Positions 22,739 through 33,930 of a stretch of 64,000 bases of DNA are shown in pieces (positions within the stretch are counted from its first letter, which is position 1; each line of letters begins with the position of its first letter). Position numbers and translations under genes: made by a program. Source of the stretch: Wurfbainia villosa (Eukaryota; Streptophyta; Magnoliopsida; Zingiberales; Zingiberaceae); the NCBI GenBank assembly GCA_025175895.1, contig JAKLTH010000217.1, positions 186,001-250,000 of the forward strand. The letters run 5' to 3'. The notes below the pieces were generated by a model, which saw nothing but the letters and a program-made list of their open reading frames with translations, had not been told where the DNA came from and did not search any database.

Positions 22739-24140
22739 ATGCTTTCTACTCGTAAACTCACTGCTACTAGGTACCTTGATGAAGATTTGCTAGAGTCCTT
22801 AGGGTTGTTGGGAGGCCTTCAAGCCCTATTTGCAAAAATGGGGTGGGAAGAGATAATGGGAATAAGACATCCAACCTACCCTAGGATAGTTCTAGAATTT
22901 TTAAGCTCCTTAGAGGCAGAAATTTTAATGGGTAGAGAGAGCGAAAAGGGTAAGATAACTTTTAGAATATTTAACATTGAGTATGAATGGACCCTCCACC
23001 AATGGAATTCATGCTTTGGCTTGCCTAGTGGGGGAGAGAGAAGAATCCCTATTGGGTTTAACTCTCGGATATTTTGGACCGAGTTGATGGGGGAGCACGC
23101 TTATGACCTTTCTAGGGCCAAAGCATCGCGCCTCCAAAACCTCATTTTTTGATATCTCCACCAAATCATGGCCAGTACTATATTTGGTCGCGGGAAGAGT
23201 GACAGTGTGGTGAGAGCTAGCGAGCTGTTTTGCCTTTGGGTCATGCTACAAGAAAGAAGTAGCATCGATGTAGGGTCCCACTTCATCATACACTTAGTGA
23301 AGATGGGCAAAGAAGCACGAGGAGAGATTAATGTGGGGGGGCCTACTTACCCACATTTGCCATAGGATGGGGTACGATTACACTGCATTAGAGCATATAG
23401 AGGGGAGCCCTAGGATCGACCTAGGAGTGTGTATGGCCATGAAGATGATTGTGAGAGAAGGACACTCCTTATGCTTTGTAAGGAAAATTTTTATGGCGCT
23501 TAGGCTCCCCGACCCTGATCATACCACCATCACCACACACGCCAACTGACGCTTGGGCCTAATCGTGGAGTCCCCGCCACACGAGGGACCATCCACATCG
23601 ACACCCATCTCTCCCCCTTTACACCACTCTCCCTCCAGTCCACACATGCATAGGAGCCCACCTAGTCCACGCCGACATGAGCCTGCACCTTCACCACAAC
23701 CTTTTTCCACTTTTGAACAGGATGCAGGTACATCTGCCTATGATTTTTCAGAGTTTCGATCACGCCTCGACGATATATATGCCGAGCAGCAGACACAGAG
23801 GCAGCGATGGGAGGAGCAGAGCGCTTACGCGCAGGCAGAGTTTCAAGGCTTTCAGGAGCACTTCCAGTGGGCTGAGGAGTTCTACAACGAGGCCCGCATC
23901 TACTTCTAGGAGGAGGCTGCCCATCGCCAGGATGAGGTTGCCTACCGCCAAGAGATGTGGTAGCACATGCATGCCCAGCAGGCATAGTGGGCTAGGGAGG
24001 AGGAGCATCGAGCAGCCATTGCATCCACTAGCTCTCAGATCGACCACATGTACATGTGGCATCAACGGCTCAGCAGTAGGTTCTCCCAGGATCCTAAGAT
24101 GCCGAGGCTTCCAGACTTTCCACCTCATCCACCATACTAA
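22739..24140 (+). pseudogene. Athila ORF1-like 3' open frame of G, broken
   Basis: The first frame (22739-23152) has LSTRKLTATRYLDEDLLESLGLL, LEFLSSLEAEI and ITFRIFNIEYEWTLHQWNSCFGLP. These resemble the plant ATHILA ORF1 family (Pfam PF03078), whose role is not known. After a stop near 23150 it continues as MASTIFGRGKSDSVVRASELFCLW, HFIIHLVKM, and later the proline-rich (23640-23700) and QTQRQRWEEQ coiled-coil (23790-23900) parts. Several stops and frame changes break it. Confidence 0.75.
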
Positions 24141-25106
24141 AGGTATACTTTCATTTAAGTCTGGGGGGGACCCCAAATTTTATTTTGTTTCTACCAGTAG
24201 TTTTTTTCCTGATATTTGCATCATTGTTGGCATTCATTTGTTCATGCATAGGTTGCTAAGTTTCCTTCAACACTTAGTTTTTGCTATCTATAAAGCTGCC
24301 TCAGTAGTATTTTTAGAGTTTTCTTCATGAGTTGTTTCCATGAGTAGTATAACTTCATTTACCTCATGGTATTTCATTTTGTTGGCTTTGAATGGATATT
24401 CTAGACTTACACTAGTTAGCTTCTATTTTTGCACCTACACATGTCGAACATTCTGAAAGGGAGAGTCTAGTACATACCAGTTATGATTCATCTCAGTAGT
24501 CTAGTACTTTGGAATCCACAGGTGACCCTAAGACTAGTATTTTAGTTACTGGAGATACTCGGATTGTGTAAGCCCATTCAAAAAAATCAAAATCTCGGTG
24601 AGCCAAAAAATAAAAGAGGGAAAGGAAAAGAAAAGAGAAATAAGAGAGAGAGAAAAAGAAATGAAAAAGAAAAGAAAGAAAAAAAGGGAGAGATTATGAG
24701 GGATAAAAAATAGTTATCGTGGGTTGAAATGGCTAGGTGCCCCTTTGAGACCGAGTTAGGTCACTAGGGAAACACCTACCAATTTCTCTCAATACCGAGC
24801 ACGCCTTTGAGACTTTGTGCTATATCTAGGGAACGATCGTCGCTTTGAGCTGGTAAGTGCCTAAGCGTCGGAGACCTTAGGAAAGCTATAGGATGAAGAC
24901 TTAACTCACCATGGAACAAGTATCCCCTAAGAATGATTCGCTTGGCACGAGCACGAGGAGCTAATTTAGTGAATTTCTAGAATATATTTATTTTGCTTTG
25001 ATTGCAAATACCACTTGATAAATTTAGTTAACATGCTAGTATGGAACAATATCCTTTTAAAATTTCATGGCACTGAGGTTTGCTTGAAGACAAGCAAATA
25101 TTTAAG
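24141..25106 (+). other. G 3' untranslated region with a second PPT-like site
   Basis: tttaagtctgggggg at 24154-24168 closely resembles the true PPT (tttaagtctggtggaag, 25101-25117). A purine-only tract of mixed a/g runs at 24603-24715. Blocks at 24757-24945 match F at 5510-5690. No coding sequence is apparent. Confidence 0.75.
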
Positions 25107-25120
25107 TCTGGTGGAAGTTA

Positions 25121-26300
25121 TGTGAGCAAAACATATAGGGTTTTAGAAGTAGTTTTCGCTCACATCTCATTACATTTCATGTTAGTTTCATGCATATGTC
25201 ACTTTGTTTTGCATACATTTTCTATTTTCTGGTTCGGAGGACTGCTCTTTGTACTTTTGTGTGCAGGATAGCATTTAGGGGGAAAAGGTGCACTTTCGGA
25301 GAAAAAGGACATTTTGTAGCTAGCCGCAGAATGGGACACGGCCAGAGCGTGTGGCTACACACGGTCGTGTCCAATGAGCAAGATAAGCCACCCTAGGGCC
25401 GCACACGGCCTGGTCGTGTGGAAACACACGGCCATGTGGCGGCCCAACAGATTGATGCGACTAGGATTTTTTCCGAATTTTGTAGTGATCCAATGTGATG
25501 TATATATAAGGAGAGCTCCGCCCAAATCCTAGGGGGGAGGCATGATGGCTGGGACGGCACACCGAAGCCCTAAAAAGCTTCATGAACTCGCAACGGAGAG
25601 GAAGAACACCGTCGGAGATCCAAGTTCTGCACTTCAACGCCGGAGAGAAGGCCACATTGGCATTGTAACCTCTAGTTCTTGCATTTTATTTCTGATATAT
25701 TCGAACATGAACATGCCTTGTGATTCTCCTCTTCTATATATGGAGTAGTTCCTTCGATTCTAGGATTAGGGAGTAGCTTGTGTACACATGACATGTTGCT
25801 TCAAATTGAATTCTGTTTTTGAGTTTGAATTTGCAATTGAAAATTGTTTATATCAATATCTATGCGTATTTGGTTTTCTACCTTCTGTACTTAGGCGATA
25901 CGAAGGGTGACAACCCTGGTATCTAAGTTTTAGGGGATTTATACAAGGAACCTAGGGGTAAACCTGATCTCCTGTACCCGTGGGTAGAAGGATGCGATGG
26001 AACTGGAAACGGTTCGTCGCAGGGATTGATTTGGCATCCTCGTACGGCCTATCCCATCTTTGTAAGGCAGAGATAGCTCCTGATAGATGTGATGGCTCAT
26101 CAGGAGAGTGTATGATGTCCCTTCCACAAAATCATAGTTAGACGTTTAGACAACGCCCAGTTGATAGCATGTTTTGCGACACACAAGCGAAACTGAAGTC
26201 CTAGAATCCCTTTTAAAGATCTCGGCACACTCCTTTCTTCCTCCGTGTGACACCGTACTAGAGTTTAGTCCACCGACAACCCTCGCAATCGAAACATTTT
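25121..26300 (+). repeat. Right LTR of G, first part
   Basis: It starts TGTGAGCAAAACATATAGGG right after the PPT and follows the left LTR (10245 onward) until the text cgcaatcgaaaca at 26285-26297, where copia sequence A begins. The final part resumes at 29914. Confidence 0.92.
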
Positions 26301-26830
26301 TCCAAAGTAGAGCAATGCATATTATCTTGGTAGGGTGCGGAGGGACAATCTTGGTCCTGCCTATCACAGCTTGGGTGAGAATAAGCTCAATTAGATTGAG
26401 TAAAACTAGTTAACTCAATTGGATCGAGTAAAACTATAGGCATATTCCAACCGTTGGAAAGGTAGAATAAGGTTACATTTACACTAAATCTTGGGCGATT
26501 TAGCCAAAGCTAACTCTAGGTATTTTGTAAATATGGATCTTGATTCTATAAACAAGAGTTGCATAGAGATGTAATCGGTAATGTGTTACCTACCGATCAT
26601 ACTAAGTCTTGGGCGATTTAGCCAAAGCTAACTCAAGGCGTAGTATGATGTGGATCTTGTCCCGCGAGAATTATAGCTAATTTGTATGAATCTAGTAATG
26701 TGGTTTGACCACATCCATAACTCGATTCTATAAAAGTACTATAATTCAGTGGGAGCATCATTTGATTAAAGGTCTAATTAAATTATAAATTGAATATGAT
26801 ATTAATTTTCTGCATTGTGTATGTTGTAGA
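26301..26830 (+). other. A leader-like region with a direct repeat
   Basis: About 32 bases, cttgggcgatttagccaaag followed by ctaactc, occur twice (26491-26517 and 26606-26632). The section ends with cttgttgtag-like text just before the gag. No LTR end or primer site is recognisable, so the true start of the element is missing. Confidence 0.65.
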
Positions 26831-26831
26831 T

Positions 26832-27711
26832 TACCATCTCGACAAACACGAACACTCTCTCCCTGCGTTTTGTCCTTGAGAAGGACAAGCTCAATAGAGC
26901 TAATTTCCTGGGCTGGTACAGGAATCTGTGAATCGTTCTCACCCAAGAAAGAAAATTGTACGTCCTGGAGCAGCCCATTCCGGAGGCACCTCCTACCACT
27001 GCCTCGCGAACTGACCGAGATGCTTACAAGAAGCATCAAGATGATGCATTAGATGTGTCATGTCTCATGCTCGCGACCATGAACTCTGAGCTTCAGAAGC
27101 AACACGAGTTCATGAATGCTTTTGATATGGTTGAACATCTTCATCAACTGTATCAAGGACAAGCAAGGCACGAGAGATATGAGATCTCTAAGGCACTATT
27201 TCAGTCCAAGATGCAAGATGGGACTCCCGTAGGTCCATATGTACTCAAGATGATTGGGTACATAGAAAACCTACAGAGGTTGGGATTCCCACTTGGCCAA
27301 GAGCTAGCCACTGACTTGATCTTGCAATCTTTTCCATAAAACTACAATCAATTTGTCATGAATTACAACATGAATGAAATTGATAAGCTACTACCTGCGA
27401 TGCTTAGTATGTTGAGAATTGCTGAGCTCAACCTTAAGAAGGAAAAACTTGACTCCATTTTGATGGTGCAAAAGAAGAAAGGAAAGGGAAAGCCTAAAGG
27501 TAAGGGAAAGTCCCAAGCCAAGGGCAAAGGCAAGGCACTGAAACCGAAAGGAGGGGTGGCCAAGGAAGAGACTTGCTTTCACTATAAGGAAGCTCGACAC
27601 TGGAAGCGTAATTGCAAAGCATATCTGGAAGATCTTAAGAAGAAGAGAAGTGAGACTTCTACTTCAAGTATAAATGTTATAGAAGTCAATCTATCTATTT
27701 CTTCATCATAA
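26832..27711 (+). pseudogene. Copia gag of A
   Basis: The reading is typical of Tork-type gag: ANFLGWYRNL-stop-IVLTQERKLYVLEQPIP, MLATMNSELQKQHE, MVEHLHQLYQGQARHERYEISKALF and LILQSFP-stop-NYNQFV. The stop after YRNL is TGA where CGA (Arg) is usual. The knuckle reads CFHYKEARHWKRNC: Tyr replaces the second Cys. The start codon region reads ATC where ATG would be expected. The protein cannot be made. Confidence 0.9.
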
Positions 27712-28990
27712 TTATTAGATACCGGATGTGCATCTCACATTTGTACCAATGTGCAGGCGCTGAGAAATAGCAAGGCATTAACGAAGTGCGAGGTGGACCT
27801 ACGAGTAGGCAATGGAGTAAGGGTTGCTGCTATTGTTGTAGGAACTTATATTCTATCTCTGCCCTCTGGGCTTGTACTAGAACTAGATGAATGTTGTTAT
27901 GTGTCTGCTTTGACTAAGAATATAATTTCAATTTCTTGTTTGGACAAGAAAGGCTTTTCATTTATAATAAAGAACAAATGTTGTTCAGTTTATTTAAATG
28001 ATATGTTTTATTGTAGTGCACCTCTAATGAACGGACTCTACATTCTAGACTTAGAGAGCCCCATCTATAACATAAGTACCAAAAGGTTCAAGTCAAATGA
28101 GTTGAACTAAACTTATCTCTGGCATTGTCGCTTAGGTCACATAAATGAGAGTCGCTTATCCCAGCTCCATAAGGATGAGTTGTTGGACTCATTTGATTTT
28201 GAATCATATGAGACATGAGAGTCTTGCCTTCTAGGCAAGATGACCAAGACTCCCTTTAGTGGACACAGCGAAAGAGCAACAGACTTGTTAGGACTTATAC
28301 ATAGTGATGTATGTGGCCCTTTCAATGTTGCTGCTAGAGGTGGTTATAGGTACTTCATTACATTTACTGATGACTTCAGTAGATATGGTTATGTGTATCT
28401 GATGACACATAAGTCAGAATCCTTTGAAAAGTTTAAAGAATTCAAGAATGAAGTACAAAACTAGCTTGGCAAGAGTATTAAGATACTTCGATCAGATCGA
28501 GGTGGTGAATACCTTAGCCATGAGTTTCGTGACTATCTAGCTGAGTGTGAGATTCTATCCCAACTCACTCCTCCTGGAACACCACAGTGGAATGGTGTAT
28601 CCGAAAGGAGGAATCATACCCTATTAGATATGGTACGATCTATGATAAGTCACACAGATCTTCCTATATCCTTTTGGGGATACGATCTAGACATAGCAAC
28701 CTTCACACTTAACCATGTACCATCCAAGGCTGTGATAAAGACACCATATACGATATGGATAGGGAGAAATTCCAAGATGTCTTTCATGAGGATTTGGGGT
28801 TGTGAGGCTTACGTTCGACGTCAAGTCTAAGACAAACTGGGACCCAAATCCGATAAGTGCTATTTTGTTAGATATCCCAAGGAAACGAAAGTATATTACT
28901 TCTACATTCCTAGTCAGCACAAAGTATTTGGGGCGAAGACTGGGGTATTTCTAGAAAGGGATTTTGTTTCTAGAAAAACTAGTGGGAGTA
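27712..28990 (+). pseudogene. Copia protease and integrase of A
   Basis: LLDTGCASHIC (27713-27745) is the protease site, with D-T-G intact. Then come LWHCRLGHINESRL, CLLGKMTKTPF (zinc part), DLLGLIHSDVCGPF and FTDDFSRYGYVYL (catalytic Asp), LRSDRGGEY (second Asp) and PQWNGVSERRN (catalytic Glu). The C-terminal part has YFVRYPKETK. Stops lie near 28110, 28216, 28462 and 28828. Confidence 0.9.
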
Positions 28991-29100
28991 CGTTCGATCT
29001 TGAAGAAATTCAAGATAAGGATCATAGCACTGAGGCTTTGATGGAGGTTGAACAGGAATCACAAAGTGTTGTGGGTGATGAGATTGTTGCATAAAGAGTT

Positions 29101-29917
29101 GTGGAACAACCACCTGTTCAGGTAGACCTACCTCTTCGCAGGTTTGATAGGGTACGTCATCAGCCTGAGAGATACTCATTTCTCTTGTCTGACCATGATG
29201 ACATTATGCTCATTGAGAATGAGCCTACCTCCTATCAGGAAGCTATGATGATCCCATATTCTGAGAAATGGCTAGAGGCCATGAGATCCAAGATGGAATC
29301 CATGTACACCAACCAAGTATGGACTTTGGTTGATCCATCTGAAGGCGTCAAACCCATTGGGTGTAAGTGGGTCTTTAAGAGAAAGACTGGCATGGATGGA
29401 CTTACGCATACCTATAAGGGTCGATTGGTGGCTAAAGGTTTCAAGCAAATTTATGGTATTGATTATGATGAAACCTTTTCTCCAGTGGCGATGTTTAAGT
29501 CCATTCGGATCATGCTTGCTATTGAAGCATACCACGATTATGAGATCTGGCAGATGGATGTTAAAACCGTGTTTCTGAATGGAAACTTGCTCGAGGATGT
29601 GGTAGATCCACGATCGGGAAAAATACAGGCAGCAAAGGTCCATTTATGGGCTAAAGCAAGCTTCTCGGAGTTGGAATCTTCGATTCGATAATGCGATCAA
29701 ACAGTTTGGTTTCATCAAGAATGAAGATGAACCCTATGTCTATAAGAGGGTTAATGGAAACACAGTTGTCTTCCTTGTATTGTATGTGGATGACATACTA
29801 CTCATTGGGAATGACATCCCTTCGCTACAGTCTATAAAGTCTTGGCTGGGGACGTGCTTCTCAATGAAGGACTTAGGTGAAGCAACCTGTATTCTAGGCA
29901 TCAAGATCTATAGAGAT
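29101..29917 (+). pseudogene. Copia reverse transcriptase of A, truncated
   Basis: It has KPIGCKWVFKRKTGMDG, YKGRLVAKGF, YDETFSPVAMFKSI, WQMDVKTVFLNGNL, a short deletion and frameshift near 29597, VVFLVLYVDDILLIGND and DLGEATCILGIKIYRD. It ends here at the junction with the G LTR. The last third of RT and all of RNase H are missing. Confidence 0.92.
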
Positions 29918-30096
29918 TTTACTTCTGAACAATTTCACCCCCTGAACAAATTGGTACTCGAATCTCAATCCCTGTAGGATCAATAATCTTTTATTACTTG
30001 ACGACATTCGTGCACTTGCGGGCGTTGAGCGCGAGCGCACGCTTCGAGTCCTCGACGATCTCCGTCGCGAGATTTGAAGTGCGTTCGCGTGCATCA
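29914..30096 (+). repeat. Right LTR of G, last part
   Basis: It resumes at agattttacttctg and ends gcATCA at 30096, matching 11452-11634. It is followed at once by B sequence. Confidence 0.92.
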
Positions 30097-30675
30097 ATAG
30101 ACTACACCATGATTTTCTAAAATGATTTTAAGATATTTTTGAAAATCTATATTGGATCATGATCAATGGGCTCAATGCACATGACTTACACATTAGCTTT
30201 CTCCATGATCCACCTATTATATATGATGAGTTTGAGTTCATCGTATGCTTCGTTCCAGTTACGTAATTGCTAAATTAAAGGTCCACATGGGGCGGATAAG
30301 AATCGGTTCGGCAAAATAGCACAAGTCAATGTGATGTGATATGTGAGCTTTGTTTATTCTAATCTAAGGTCTCATGCATTTTCTAAGGCAACACTACTTG
30401 ATTCCCTTATACAAGGGACTTCAAGTCATGCTATTGTCCTTAACTCAATTTTATTAATGCATGAAATATGATCATGGCATAAAGAATAGAATAAATAAAG
30501 CAATGTCAATAATCATGATGTCATAGAATATGATTAAATCCTAAATATACATGACACTAAAACTAAAACCTAAGCATAATCATGACATTTATATGATAAA
30601 AATAAGATATGATATCATGACATGGCATATGACAAATCAATCATGGCAAATAAAATATAAAGGTATAACACTATC
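30097..30675 (-). other. B internal non-coding region, middle part
   Basis: It aligns with D 58735-59310: the aaaatgattttaagat block, ggctcaatgcacatgactt, then an AT-rich stretch dense in atgacat/atcatga text (30440-30640). It is broken at 30676 by the CACTA element and resumes at 44330. Confidence 0.85.
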
Positions 30676-31060
30676 CACTAGTAGAAAAGGACCTTTTAAC
30701 GATGGGAAATCCCGTCGTTAAAGAGTCATTTCCCGTCATTGATGAGTTTTAACGACGGTATTAAATACCGTAGGAAGTTGTCGATAAAAGGCCTCGTCAG
30801 GAAAAGATTAACGATGGGAATAAAAGTACCGTCGTTAATAGCACTTAACGACGGTATTCACTACCGTCGTTATTGATATTAGCGACGGGTTTATATACCA
30901 TTGTTAATAGCAACAATGACGGTCATATGTACCGTCGTTAATAACAACAACGATGGCTATATGTACCGTCGTTAACAATTAATATCATTTAATTATTTAA
31001 TGATGGTTTAGAATACCGTCATTAATAGAAATAATGACAGTCATTATATAAGTGTCATAT
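30676..31060. repeat. Left subterminal repeats of the CACTA
   Basis: After the terminal repeat, variants of TTAACGACGGTATT and its inverse (ATACCGTCGTTAA) appear about ten times in both orientations. In this class such motifs bind the TnpA-type protein and bring the ends together. Similar repeats occur at 44070-44310. Confidence 0.92.
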
Positions 31061-31548
31061 TTCATCATTAATATTACCTACATACAATTCACAATATATA
31101 TTAATGAACGCTAATAAAAATCAAAACACAATATATTAAAAATCAAAACATCATATATATTAAAATATCATCCAGTAGTTCATAATGATTGCACACACAT
31201 CATTAAACTTGCAAAATTAACATTCATTTACAACTAAGGAGAATATTTCTCTAAAGTTTTAATATGCAAAATGTTGACATTCCCAAAAGCTCCAAAAAAT
31301 CTGCTTCGCTGTAAATCTCCAATACCTATAATAAATAGACAAAAAAATGAGCATCACAATATGATCTTTAAAAGAATTTAGAAATCTTGATATATAAAAA
31401 ATTAAACCTACAATTTAATTTCAACAAAAAAGAGAGATAATAATAAGAATAAGAAATGAATAGAAAATATATTATCAATATTTCAATGCCTTTCTAACCG
31501 TGCAACAATAATTGTCTAATAATATAGCAATATATTAAATAACATTAC
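31061..31548. other. CACTA internal AT-rich spacer
   Basis: This stretch lies between the left subterminal repeats and the J insertion. It is AT-rich with runs of atatat and aaaa. I see no coding motif; it could be the 3' untranslated part of the minus-strand TNP-like gene. Confidence 0.6.
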
Positions 31549-32658
31549 TGTTGGATCAATGCGGTTCGCTAGAGGGGGGGGGGGGTGAATAGCGAAAGAA
31601 AAAAACTTTTTCGAATTCGTTTCAAAAGAAATATACGCAGCGGAAAGATAAGCAAAACAAAAAGTAAAGGAGACAATAGAAACAAGATATTTACTTGGTT
31701 CGTAGCCGAAGGCTACTACTCCAAGGCCCTAGTGGTCCTTGACCACGCACGGAGGGCAAATCACTAAACAAACTCCTCCTCGTTGGAGGTAGGAGTTAAT
31801 CGATACAAAAAAAAACTTGAGGTAGAGGGACACTCCCCCTCTCCTCGTATACGATAAAAGCTCCGAAAATATAAATGACAAACTGATAACAAAAACTAAG
31901 ACCGACGTACAATAATAAAGAAAGTTAAACCTAGACGTCGGAATGGAAGGACTTCGTTGTCGTAGAGTTGCAGCGTAACGGAGGCTTTTGAGCACTTAGA
32001 ATTGTTTTTGAAACCCTAGGTTTGGCCCTCCTTTTATAGCCTTTGAGCCCCTTTTCGAGTGGGTCTTCAACCAATCACAAATGGACACCAAACCGCTTTG
32101 AGGTGGAGTGATAAGCCTTGACTCCTCGAATCTGATCATTGACCATCACGATCGATGGACATCATCGATCGACCGATGGCGCATCGATCGATTGATAACC
32201 TTCGGCAATGATCGATACACGGCAATGAGTCCTCCAAGCCGGCACCAACGATGCTTGCCGCAAGTCAAAGTTAGCTCAATAAAATATAATTTCGATGGTC
32301 GTCGACCATCCGATCTCGACCTAGACCATCTATAAGATGTCTTTGGTCGGATCTACGCTTAAGATCATCCCCGTAAAGAGGATACGACCTTACTTACTCT
32401 CGCACACACGAGCTTACCTCGATACTTACGTGTCGCTTTTGCTTCCGGCCTTCCACTCGATTCCTTTGGCTCCCTCCGAAGTAACTCGAGTATCGCCCGA
32501 CCACCGCGGCTTCCTCCGGGTGTCGCTAGCCTTCAGCTCCAGCTATATCAATCTTCTGCACACTCGATTCAGATCGTGAGAAAACAAAATAGACTTAACT
32601 TTTGTGTCTTTGCTATAATCAAAACACAGGTTCGATTTCGGTGCCTCACTGCACCAAC
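31549..32658 (-). repeat. 3' LTR of J (1110 bp)
   Basis: It starts TGTTGGATCAATGCGG and ends caccaACA. A g-run (31576-31587) is longer than in the partner LTR. The part at 32140-32270 is full of cgatcg text and differs strongly from the partner, while the sides agree closely. Confidence 0.95.
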
Positions 32659-33523
32659 AATCTCCCCCTTTTTGATATATGGCAAAAACACACAAAGTTA
32701 AGGAAATTAAGTGCATGAAACAGTAAAGACAAGAAGCAAAAGTAGGAGTAGTAAAAATATTTCTCAAGTTCTCCCTTAGAGGAACCCTCCCCTTGACCGA
32801 GGGTGAGTACTTGAAAAAGACTTTTAGCTCTCCAAACACAAAAGATAATGAGTTAAGTAAATGACATTACTTAACTTAGGCTTCTTAGAGTCAAAAATAA
32901 GTGCAAGTTAAGTAATCAAAAGTTAAGTCAAAAGGTTAATTATTCAAAAGGTTTAACTTTTGATTTCTTAACTTGGGCCTTTAAAGTTTTCAATTCCGAA
33001 GAGTTGAAACCTAAACCTTACTCCCCTTAACTTAGGCCAATCAAAGTTTTGTTGTTATCAATTTCAAAAATTTGAAATTTAACTTTGGCCTTTTCTTGAA
33101 CCTTAACTTTGGCCTTTTCTCCCTTTGACATAAATCAAGGAAAGTGAGGGGTTTAAGAAAACCCTAAGTCCAAGCATGATGATTTTAAAAATAGTATGTG
33201 AAAATAATTCATCTAAATGTTCAACTCTAGTTTGACTTGATTGAAATGATATTATCAATAAGTCTGATTAGAGTTGGTTAATATTAGTTGCATATTTATA
33301 CTCCGAGGTTCATATTGACGACTTGATCTACATCTGGAACCAGGAGTAAGGTCCTAACATCTCACGCCCATCTACGTGGCTAAGTACACAAACACATTAG
33401 TCCTATGTGTTGTGAGATGTACTGGCTCCTTAAATCTATAGGTGCATGATATCTAAGGTATGTCCTATGCTAGTTCCATCAAAATGTAAGAAATAGTAGT
33501 AAGAAAATATAATTTGTAAGTTC
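32659..33523 (-). other. J 3' untranslated region
   Basis: The PPT complement is at its left edge, with pyrimidine-rich blocks repeated at 33060-33130. Many aacttt/aagtta repeats run through 32870-33130. No envelope-like open frame is present here, though some sireviruses have one at this place. Confidence 0.8.
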
Positions 33524-33930
33524 CTATTCTATTACGCACATGCCTAATTTTCGTCTCAAGAGACTAAATTCGGCTTCGGGTAGTGGTTTAGTAAATATGT
33601 CTGCTAGGTTAGACTTCGAGTCAACATATTCGAGTTGTATGGAGCCATTGGCTACATGTTCTCGAATGAAATGGTGTTTTACCTCTATATGCTTTGTCCT
33701 AGAGTGACATATAGGGTTCTTAGTTAGATTTATCGAACTTATGTTGTCTACAAAAATTTTAGTTTTGGTGAAGTCCAACCTAAAGTCTCGGAGAGTGTGC
33801 TTCATCCAAAGAAGCTGAGTTACACACTCACCCATCGCAACGTATTCGGTATTAAACCGGTGGTAGATAAGGCAACACAATGTTGCTTCCTCGCACCAAC
33901 TCACTAGACTCGGTAGAATTGACAACAACC
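33524..33930 (-). pseudogene. J RNase H, C-terminal part
   Basis: TEYVAMGECVTQLLWMKHTL, IFVDNISSINLTKNP and TKHIEVKHHFIREH with LADIFTKPLPEAEF and LRRKLGMC at the end make this the copia RNase H tail. It is one frame away from the long RT frame, and the text between (near 33900) has lost part of the K-S-T-S-G block. The product is thus broken between the two active-site halves. Confidence 0.93.

Larger units (their letters stand above)
26301..29917 (+). mobile_element. Element A: truncated Tork-type copia fragment in the G LTR
   Basis: A runs from a leader-like region to the middle of RT and stops there. It has no LTR at either end and no target duplication. At the right junction agat is shared by both sides (29914-29917), so the join was likely made by microhomology. 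Its pol is collinear with and very similar to E (54317-56836), the same family. Confidence 0.85.
10245..30096 (+). mobile_element. Element G: Athila-like Ty3/gypsy, no RT or integrase, hosting H and A
   Basis: The left LTR is 10245-11634. The right LTR starts at 25121 and ends at 30096, interrupted by A. The internal region has gag (split by H), protease, and a 3' open frame, with a PPT at about 25107-25120. Reverse transcriptase, RNase H and integrase are absent, so G was probably non-autonomous. A clean target duplication is not visible: the left flank reads atagaaga and the right flank atagacta. Sequence just after the left LTR is also abnormal (see 11635-11732). Confidence 0.85.

Noticed and set aside
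22739..23909. Considered an envelope-like gene because of its place after pol
   Set aside because: I see no signal peptide or membrane segment. The conserved text fits the ATHILA ORF1 type instead.
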